Source: Rhizophagus clarus | Taxonomy: Eukaryota; Glomeromycota; Glomeromycetes; Glomerales; Glomeraceae | Direction of reading: 5' to 3' | NCBI GenBank assembly: GCA_015698045.1 | Contig: BLAL01000236.1 | Location: forward strand, 310,001-374,000 | Length of the DNA stretch: 64,000 nt | Shown here: piece by piece, positions 57,057-64,000 of the stretch | How the letters are laid out: every line of letters starts with the position of its first letter | How positions within the stretch are numbered: the stretch's first letter is position 1 | The notes under the pieces: model-generated | The model's database searches: none | Told to the model about the DNA's origin: nothing | Seen by the model: the letters and a program-made list of their open reading frames with translations, nothing else | Position numbers and translations under genes: made by a program

Positions 57057-58091
57057 ATGGCTGCTACCCAACGTAAAAAACTTACAGAATTCCAGCGTGG
57101 TGAAATAATAGGTGCTTGGAAATGTGATTTTAGCATAAGAAAAATAAGTGAAATATTAAAACATTCAAAAAGTACAGTTCATGAAGTTATTGCTGCATAT
57201 AAAGAAGGATTTGAAACACTACCTTCACGAAGTGGTAGACCACCTATTATAACAGAAAGAGATGGCCGCCATTTAATGCAAACTCTTAATAAAAACCGAA
57301 AAACTACTATTGATGAATTGTGTGAAAACTTTACTACTTCTACTTCAATAGAGGCAAGCCCAATTACTATCAAACGATATCTCCATAAAAATAATATTTA
57401 TGGACGAGTTGGAGCAAAAAAACCCTTTGTAAATGCAGCTAATAAAATGAAAAGATTAAAATGGGCTAAACAAAAAGTAAAGTGGATAAATGAATGGGAA
57501 AACATTATTTGGAGTGATGAATCTAAATTTGAAGTATTTGGTGGTGATGGAAAAAGATATGTTTGGAGAACTCCTCAGGAAAAATATAATCCAAAATGTC
57601 TTATTCCTACATTTAAATCAGGTCAAGAAAGTGTAATGATTTGGGGTTGTTTTGTAAAAAATAAATTAGGTCCATTAGTTAAATTAGAAGGTAAAATAAC
57701 AGTAAATGTCTATGTAAAAGAAATACTTGAAAAACATTTATTGCCCTTTATAAATAATTTAGAAGATAAAGAAAATTATATTTTTCAAGAAGATAATGCT
57801 CCTATTCATACAGCAAATATAGCAAAAAAGTGGAAAGAAGATAATAATATTGCAAGCTTACCATGGCCTGCACAAAGTCCAGATTTGAATCCTATAGAAA
57901 ATCTATGGGATGAATTGGAAAGAAAAGTCAGAAATCATAGACCATTACCAAAAAATCAAGATGATTTATGGAAGATTTTACAAGAAGAATGGTTAAATCT
58001 TGATGAAAAAATATATAAAAATCTTGTAGATAGTATACCACGCCGTGTTGCTGCAGTTATTGAAAATAAAGGTGATCCTACAAAATATTAA
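57057..58091 (+). CDS. Tc1-type transposase, intact, DD34E
   Basis: An uninterrupted 344-codon gene in the centre of the element. The N-terminus has paired-type helix-turn-helix domains (LTEFQRGEIIGAWKCDFSIR, SKSTVHEVIAAYKEGF) joined by the GRPP motif (SRSGRPPIIT), then ASPITIKRYLHKNNIYGR. The catalytic triad is D154 in WSDESKFEVFG, D246 in FQEDNAPIHTA and E281 in PDLNPIENLWDELE. There are 34 residues between the second Asp and the Glu, the classic Tc1 DD34E spacing. It binds the inverted ends and moves the element by cut-and-paste into TA sites. The start was chosen at ATG 57057 because the HTH begins 8 codons later; an AT-rich leader without other ATG precedes it. No stop, shift or lost catalytic residue is visible, so activity is plausible. 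A fungus-type Lys/Asn/Ile codon bias matches the window. Confidence 0.95.
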   Translation: MAATQRKKLTEFQRGEIIGAWKCDFSIRKISEILKHSKSTVHEVIAAYKEGFETLPSRSGRPPIITERDGRHLMQTLNKNRKTTIDELCENFTTSTSIEASPITIKRYLHKNNIYGRVGAKKPFVNAANKMKRLKWAKQKVKWINEWENIIWSDESKFEVFGGDGKRYVWRTPQEKYNPKCLIPTFKSGQESVMIWGCFVKNKLGPLVKLEGKITVNVYVKEILEKHLLPFINNLEDKENYIFQEDNAPIHTANIAKKWKEDNNIASLPWPAQSPDLNPIENLWDELERKVRNHRPLPKNQDDLWKILQEEWLNLDEKIYKNLVDSIPRRVAAVIENKGDPTKY

Positions 58092-59661
58092 TAATAAAAT
58101 AATAAATATTTTTTTTTATAATTAAAATGTATTTTTTGTCAAAAACTTTAACTACACTTATTTTATTACTATTTAATTTTTTTCAATGAGATGAATCTAA
58201 TGAGCTTTTAATCAACTTTGTATAATCACTGAGTAATATTTTAATCCTATTTAAATTAATTCTAAAATTACATTTTTTTAATAAATTTTTTTAATATTAA
58301 CATTTAGAAACATCAAGGCATTTTCTCATCTGGTGATAATATTAAAACAAAAAAAGCTCATTATATTTATCATAATGAGACACATTAAATGGTAGTATTT
58401 TACATCTCTAGTATCAATAGATAAAAAGTTATAACCACTTTTTAATTTAAAGAATATTGATCATAATTAACTATCTATTAATGCTAGAAATCTAAAAATA
58501 CCACCATTCAATGCATCTCAATGAGACGAATCTAATGAGCTTTTGATTATCTTTGTATGATCACTGGGTGACATTTAAACTCCATTTAAATTTATTTTAA
58601 AATTATATTTTTTTAACAATTTTTTTAATATTGACATGTAGAAACATCAAGGTGTTTTCTTGTCTGGCGGTAATATGAAAATAAAAAAAGCTCATTATAT
58701 TTATCATAATGAGACACATTAAATAGTAGTATTTTATATCTCTAGCATCAATAGACAAAAAGTTATTACTACTTTTTAATTTAAAGAATATTGATCATAA
58801 TTAACTATTTATTAATGCTAGAAATATAAAAATACCGTCATTCAATGCATCTCAATGAGACGAATCTAATGAGTTTTTGATCATCTTTGTATGATCACTG
58901 CATGACATTTAAACTCCATTTAAAGTTTATTCTAAAATTATATTTTTTTAACAATTTTTTTAATATTGACATGTAGAAACATCAAGGCGTTTAATTATCT
59001 GGTGGTAATATAAAAACAAAAAAAACTCATTATATTTATCATAATGAGACACATTAAATGGCAGTATTTTAAATCTCTAGCATTAATAGATAAAATGTTA
59101 TCACCATTTTTTAATTTAGAGATTATTGATCATAATTAACTATCTATTAATGCTAGAAATATATAAATACCACCATTCAATGCATCTCAATGAGACGAAT
59201 CTAATGATCCTTTGATCATCTTTGTATGATCGCTGGGTGACATTTAAACTCCATTTAAAGTTTATTTTAAAATCATGATTTTTGAAAATTTTTTTAATAA
59301 TGAAAAATAAAAGTATCAAGGCGTTTCATTGCCCATTAATCATAGAATGATGAGGCATATCTTGTTAGATTCGCCATAACAAGACAAATCGAATGGTATT
59401 ATTTTTATGTTTTTAGCATTAGAGACTGAAAAGTTATTCCTATTTTACTGTTTATAAATACTTGACAATAACTAATTACCTATTAATGCTAGAGATACAC
59501 AGATAACATCATTCAATGCGCCTTGTTATGGTGATTCTAACAAGCTTTGGTTCATTGCTTAATGATCACTGGATGCTGAAAAAATGCGGTTAAGCAATTC
59601 TGAAAAAAAACTGTCCGGTGATTTTTGATATCCCACTGTACATACAAATTTCCCAACCCTG

Positions 59662-60243
59662 ACCTTGGAATTATGATAACTAGCTAAATTCTTGATAAAC
59701 TTAGAGATATCGCCAGATAATAACAAACTTATTGAATCCTAAGTATCATTTATAATAAACTTGGCATTATTTCAGCAGTTAATAAGTAATAACTGAAAGA
59801 ATTCATTAGTAAGTAAATGAAATACTAAACCTCATACTTTTTGAAACCATATCTAAAAAAACACAATGAATACATTACTAACTAAAGTACAAAAACCAAT
59901 ATGTAAAAATAACTGATGTGAAAATAACTGATATTAATTTCATTTATTAATTTTGAAAGTGCAACCGAAAGTCAAATTTGTAAACCTTCTTGTCTTAAGT
60001 CTTCTTTAGAGATACTGTATCTAAAAACTTGCTTATTTATTTACTTATTTATTTATTTATTTGTTTAATGTTATCAATCCGGCTGTCTAATCTAGAATAC
60101 AAGTAAACTAATTTAAATTATAAACTAATCTAAATTTAAAAATCCCACCAATGGCATCCCCATTTTGCCCAGACAGTCTTTGCCTAATCGGATTGAGAAC
60201 CTCTTCAAAACAACCCATGAATATATTGATAAGAACAACTTGT
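59662..60243. other. AT-rich intergenic DNA
   Basis: Contains a short TTTA microsatellite (about 60032-60064). No gene. Confidence 0.4.
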
Positions 60244-61030
60244 CTAACTTGTACTAAGACCTACCCGATGATGAGATTGCATTAAGATAATGAATATGGA
60301 ATATCCTGAAAGTAAGCTATTCGATCCGACCGCATAAATGAATGCTTTGTGGTCTATATTATTTAAGAGCTTGGGTGAAATAGAATTAACGCGAGGCAGA
60401 AGAGGAGAACTAAAGGTGGAGGATGTGACAGAATCGTTTGTAGAGTTATTATAGAAAGACCTTTCCGCTTGTGATATAACCTCTTGGCTCTGAGTGACAG
60501 CGTTCTCAGGATCAGAATAGTTGTGTGTGTAGACGCAATATTTTTTGGTAGTTCGAACTAAATAATTAATTATGTCAGTTAATGCTGTAGAAACGGCATC
60601 ATAAATCAGGATATATAAGGGATGTGACGCATTCATTATAGGTGCGGCCAGTGGTGATGAGAGAACATAGGCTCTAATGTTTGGAGGGCAGGCGTGATGT
60701 AAGATCATTGATTAAGTGAACAAGGCTTGAATTATAATCGGCTGCGCGTATATTTTGATGTGAGCGGCATATTCCCCAGTATTTATTGGTATATACTTCT
60801 GGTTGACATAATAAGCAATGTAGAAGTGAACGCGAGTACAATCGAGAATAAAAAGTTTGTTGTTTAACTGCAGTTGGCAGGATATTGCCAATGTTTTTGA
60901 ATTTAGAGCCTGTTTGTTTGTCTATTAAAAGAACAAATAGAATCTTCATTAGAACTATTAGTCTATTTGTAGGTTTGGTCCCAGCAGCACGAAAAAAAAG
61001 TTTGTAAAAATTTCGGAATTTTATCGGCAA
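60244..61030 (-). pseudogene. Possible LINE ORF2 C-terminal region, frameshifted
   Basis: Two minus-strand frames (61030-60674 and 60708-60244) overlap and belong together after a one-base shift. The first includes FYSRLYSRSLLHCLLCQPEV, then YTNKYWGICRSHQNIRAADY. C-x2-C...W-x2-C resembles the zinc-knuckle tail of non-LTR retrotransposon ORF2 proteins in these fungi (usual form C-x2-C, ETxxHLWxC). The second includes LYILIYDAVSTALTDIINYL and a Ser-rich end. No reverse transcriptase or nuclease core is present. An unrelated unknown protein is the alternative. Confidence 0.4.
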
Positions 61031-61354
61031 AGTATAAAAATTCTGGAAATTTATTTTTCAACTGGAATATATAACCAGAATTAAAAAATATCTTAAAATT
61101 TTTAAAATATATCAGAAATCTGTCCGGGATTATAAAATTTTACCAGATTTATCAAAAATTTACCAGAAAAACTGGCTAAATTACAATAGATTTTCCATCT
61201 ATCAGCACGCGTGATTTACCAATCACATTGCTTGATCTTGTGTGATGTTTTTGCTGCACTTTTTGTTTATTTATAACGCTTCGGATGGCCTACTGCTTAT
61301 CCTTCTATCCTTTACTTTGAATTTAAAACTTTTAAAACTACATAACGGAAAAAC
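61031..61354. other. Intergenic DNA
   Basis: Contains repeated TTTACCAGA / TCTGGTAA-like words near 61060-61170. No gene. Confidence 0.35.
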
Positions 61355-61576
61355 ATGAATTTTGAGAAGTACTATAAACAATACATTGCCAAAGTAAAAT
61401 TGGCTGACATTTTGTTAATTGAATTTTTGAAGTTTTGTAAAGTTCGAACAACATTAACTCCTGACGATAGAAATACTACCATTCAAATTTACAAGGAAGG
61501 TCCAAAATTTATCAAGAATAAAAATAGGAAATGTGAAGTCGAAAGTATAATTAACAAGAATTTTAAAGTTAAGTAA
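61355..61576 (+). CDS. Small basic protein, unrecognised
   Basis: 73 codons, ATG to TAA, Lys/Ile-rich (ADILLIEFLKFCKVRTTLTP, IQIYKEGPKFIKNKNRK). It is preceded by a less AT-rich 5' region and has natural codon use, so it may be real. No signal peptide, membrane segment or family recognised. It could also be the start of a longer spliced gene, as no donor was tested beyond the stop. Confidence 0.35.
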   Translation: MNFEKYYKQYIAKVKLADILLIEFLKFCKVRTTLTPDDRNTTIQIYKEGPKFIKNKNRKCEVESIINKNFKVK

Positions 61577-61579
61577 ACT

Positions 61580-61800
61580 TGTTTATTATTTATTTATTAT
61601 GAAATATGTACATGATTAAAAGAAAGGATTAATAAATATAAAGGTTATTTCCTTTATAATATCACAAATGTTAGTTTGTTTGTGAATTTATTTATTATTA
61701 AGTATGGACATGATTCTTAAAGGGAGGGTATGACGGGATAATAAATATAAAGGTTTGCTCCTTTATACAATCACAAATGTTAATTCGTTTGTGAGATTAT
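61580..61800. repeat. Tandem duplication, about 110 bp twice
   Basis: Both copies share TTATTTATTATxAAxTATG, AATAAATATAAAGGTT, then CCTTTATA and ATCACAAATGTTA, then TTGTTTGTGA. It is the immediate 3' flank of the small gene. Confidence 0.75.
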
Positions 61801-62465
61801 TTTGTATTTATTTATATGCTAAATATTATCTTTGTACACCTTTGTACCGAGATATGATTATTAGAATTATTTTTATCTTAAAGAGACCGTAAATATAATC
61901 TATATGAAATAGTGTTCCGCACAAATCAAATTAGACCAAATCAGGTTAGATTTGAAATTTGATTTGATCAAATCAAATCTGAAAAGTTTGAATTCAGATT
62001 TGAATCAACACTTGTCGAAAAAGGACAATTCAGCCTAAATTTGACCAGGTCGAATATAGGTCGAATGACGATCTAACCTATGTCAAATTGAGGCCAATTT
62101 TTTTGGCGCATTTAGGGTGCCAATCATTTCAAATTCGGAAAGAAAATTTGACCATCATTTTACCTATATTAGGACATTATTACATATTTATTCGACCCTA
62201 AAAAAAAACTATATTCGACTACTGTATGTAATCCGAATATAATTGATAAATAGGTCGAACTAGAGGTTTTTCAAGGTCAAATAATAAAGCATCATTTTGT
62301 ATTTTATAAGCAAATAAAAACCATTTATTTTATATATATTGACGTATATAGTATATAGTAATATAAGATAATTATATAAACCAACCCGCATATGATCAAC
62401 CGTACAAAAAAAATATAAAATATCCAGTAATAATTATATAACCAAAAAAATAAATATAAAATATA
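61801..62465. other. AT-rich DNA with a small palindrome
   Basis: Around 61960-61985, AATTTGATTTGATCAAATCAAATC is a near-perfect palindrome inside a stretch of CAAATC / GATTTG words (61925-62010), bounded by AGTGTT and AACACTT. It resembles a hAT MITE, but no target duplication was found. Confidence 0.45.
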
Positions 62466-62897
62466 CTAATAATATTCATCTGCATCAAATATTTCATGGA
62501 GTTTTTCGTCTTCCGTAGCCCTCCCTTTTCCTTTTCAGTTTTTTTCAGCTTTTTGTTGCTAATATGATACAACATATGATATAAACAAAATTAATTAACG
62601 ATATTTGTGACGTAAAAATATTAAAATAATTCAACTTACTGTTGTCAAACTTTCGCCGATCTCATCCAAATCTTTAGGTCTAGTTGAATTCATTTCCGCC
62701 GAATTTAACAAGAAATCTGAATATGGCTCTGTTAAATTCAGTTCTATTAGCACACGATCCTCGTAAGATTGAATCAAATCATCAACCATGTCATCATATT
62801 CACTAACGCCAATTGTTTCGTTTGTTTCATCTGTCTCGTACATTTTTATTTTATCAAGCGCCCATTCAGGCACATTCTCGAGAGGTTTACTAGACAT
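62466..62897 (-). pseudogene. Two-exon acidic protein, unrecognised, one stop
   Basis: Exon 1 is 62897-62640 (86 codons, MSSKPLENVPEWALDKIKMY, then EYDDMVDDLIQSYEDRVLIE). A 79-nt intron follows (62639-62561, GTAAGT donor, TATTAG acceptor). Exon 2 at 62560-62466 continues in phase (QQKAEKN, TGA, KGKGRATEDEKLHEIFDADE) to a TAG. The TGA at 62539-62537 sits before a Lys/Gly/Arg-rich motif and probably was CGA (Arg). The protein is acidic with a basic RKGKGR-like motif near the end. No family recognised. It may be the 3' part of a longer gene or of an element. Confidence 0.5.
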
Positions 62898-63099
62898 GAA
62901 GTAAATATCATCATTATAAATTCGCTCCCGTTACTTTTTTGCGCATTGAATATATTCTGCTTTAGGGTCTAATACGTCTCGTAATAGCTGTTTTAACTAT
63001 TAAAACAAAGATAAACAAATATCAAATAAATATTAAAATAGGTTAAGAGTAGTAATCACTTTAATACCTCGTCTGAACACCATGACCGATCACTGGTCA
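62898..63099. other. Short intergenic segment
   Basis: No feature supported. Confidence 0.35.
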
Positions 63100-63480
63100 A
63101 AATCGATGCTATCGGGTACATATCGGGTACATATCGGGTACCTGATATGTACCCGATATGTGTGAAATATGTGTATGCTATTTAATAATACTACACATAT
63201 CGGGTACCCGATATGTACCCGTCGGATGCAGAAAATCGGTGACATATAACATACATATCGGGTACATTTCTCATACATATTGGGTAGTTAAATATCGGTT
63301 ACATATCATAGATTTATTGGGTACCCGATATATTTTAAAAAAATATCGGACAGATATTATACACTTATCGGATAGTGCTAATAAGTATCCTATATATACC
63401 CGATATGTATCCTATTTGTATTTGAAATATAAGCATAATTTCATAATTTTCACACATATCGGATAGCCGAAAAGTATAGC
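63100..63480. repeat. Palindromic repeat cluster around TATCGGGTACCCGATA
   Basis: ATATCGGGTAC and GTACCCGATAT occur about fifteen times in both directions, with full palindromes such as GGGTACCCGATATGTACCCG near 63208. ATGCTATCGGG on the left and ATAGCATTTATGG on the right are weak inverted ends, so this may be a MITE made of its own subterminal repeats. The frames here are artefacts. Confidence 0.7.
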
Positions 63481-64000
63481 ATTTATGGGGCATTAATAGT
63501 AGTAGATTTATAATTTAAATACAATTGTAATTTAAAAGTAATTTAATTCATTTAATTGTAATTACTGAAAGTTTTATTTATATTTTCAATCGATAATAAA
63601 AAAAATATTATACAAAAAATATTATAAAAAAAATTCACTACTCTTTACACAAATTTACAATTAATGTTCACTTGTTTGCTTGTTTTCATTTCATTATATC
63701 TATTTAATTTGAAAGAAAGTAAAATGTTAGTAATAAAAGTGTTAGTATGAATATTAGTAGAAGTGTTAGCAAAAGAAAAGGAACGTTAATAAAAAAATTT
63801 TTACATTAGAAAGTGTTAGTATTAATGTTAGTATGAAAGTTAGTAGAAGTAGAAAAGGAACGTCAATAAAAAAAAAATATAAAGTATAAGTATTAATGTT
63901 AGTGTTAATGTTAGTAGAAGTGTTAGTAAAAGTAAGAAATAAAAAATGTTTAACAGTAGAACATTGTTAGTAGGAACGTTAGTAGGAGGAAACACATTAG
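63481..64000. other. AT-rich DNA with GTTAGTA-type low complexity
   Basis: From about 63720 the words GTTAGTA and AGTGTTAGTA recur irregularly, with AAAAGGAACGTTAATAAA and AAAAGGAACGTCAATAAA as a longer pair. No gene. Confidence 0.5.

Larger units (their letters stand above)
55416..59638 (+). mobile_element. Tc1-like transposon with long amplified palindromic arms
   Basis: Ends CAGTGGGATATCAAAAATCA and the exact inverse, with TA on both sides. The outer 400 bp of both arms are nearly identical in inverse. Inward, each arm is built from tandem units of about 330 bp. Each unit is itself palindromic: CTCATTAGATTCGTCTCATT ... then AATGTGTCTCATTATGATAA and AATATAATGAG. Three units lie in the left arm (about 55848, 56174, 56514) and four in the right (about 59190, 58851, 58510, 58184). 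The centre holds one intact transposase. At 4.2 kb the element is more than twice the usual Tc1 size because of the arms. Confidence 0.9.
55293..59661. mobile_element. Small hAT MITE carrying a Tc1 insertion
   Basis: Ends CAGGGTTGGGAAATT (55293) and AATTTCCCAACCCTG (to 59661). The flanks GCCTTGAA and ACCTTGGA are a worn 8-bp duplication (6 of 8). Inside, TTAGTACAGTTTAGTACAGT is repeated. Without the Tc1 element it is about 145 bp. Confidence 0.8.

Noticed and set aside
63090..63466. Frames rich in HIGYPICT and RYVPDS-type peptides
   Set aside because: They are translations of the GGGTACCCGATA palindromes.
1..64000. tRNA and rRNA genes
   Set aside because: No cloverleaf-type GGTTCGAATCC box pair or rRNA-like conserved block was seen. 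Isolated GGTTCGA words (for example near 6913 and 46152) lack partners.

Overview
The window looks like nuclear DNA of an arbuscular mycorrhizal fungus (Glomeromycotina, Rhizophagus/Gigaspora type). It is very AT-rich. Its introns are short (50-113 nt) GT-AG introns. The gene remnants belong to families expanded in these fungi: Sel1 repeats, BCS1-type AAA ATPases, an F-box-like family, PD-(D/E)XK-like proteins and a LINE ORF1-like family. Most of the space is held by DNA transposons of nearly every major class. The placement rests on recalled family sequences, not on a search. I saw no tRNA or rRNA gene and no CRISPR array.

Layout. 1-9.4 kb: intergenic DNA, an inverted-repeat element filled with a palindromic satellite (1376-3634), a MITE inside an unrecognised gene (4.3-5.5 kb) and decayed coding traces. 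9.4-16.1 kb: a MITE, a Sel1 pseudogene, an F-box-like gene split by a 1.19-kb fold-back element, and two unrecognised genes. 16.9-28.6 kb: an mRNA-like retrocopy with a 14-bp target duplication and poly(A) tail, itself split by a 9.6-kb CACTA/Plavaka-like transposon. That transposon carries a 1050-codon transposase and, divergently, a six-exon accessory gene with an RS-rich start, coiled coil and acidic tail. 29.8-31.7 kb: a pogo-like element. 32.7-36.9 kb: a BCS1-like ATPase gene split by a 2.7-kb hAT element with a perfect 8-bp duplication. 38.3-39.1 kb: an intact alkaline-phosphatase-superfamily gene. 41.3-54.7 kb: satellites, MITEs, a likely micro-exon gene (44.15-45.25 kb) and a large array whose every module looks like a tiny exon between splice sites (49.1-51.4 kb). 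55.3-59.7 kb: a Tc1 element with an intact DD34E transposase and long arms built from repeated palindromic units, nested in a small hAT MITE. 59.7-64 kb: a LINE-like fragment, two small genes and short repeats.

How it fits together. The window is a layered insertion record. In four cases target duplications let the pre-insertion reading frame be read across the insert (ORF1 retrocopy, F-box-like gene, BCS1-like gene, hAT MITE). The elements differ in age: the Tc1 transposase is intact, while the Plavaka, pogo and hAT transposases carry stop codons. Many of these stops are TGA where an arginine CGA is expected, which fits CpG-methylation decay. The most intact host-type gene is the phosphatase-superfamily gene. 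The best candidates for something undescribed are the Plavaka accessory gene, the micro-exon-like array with its neighbouring micro-exon gene, and the amplified palindromic arms of the Tc1 element.
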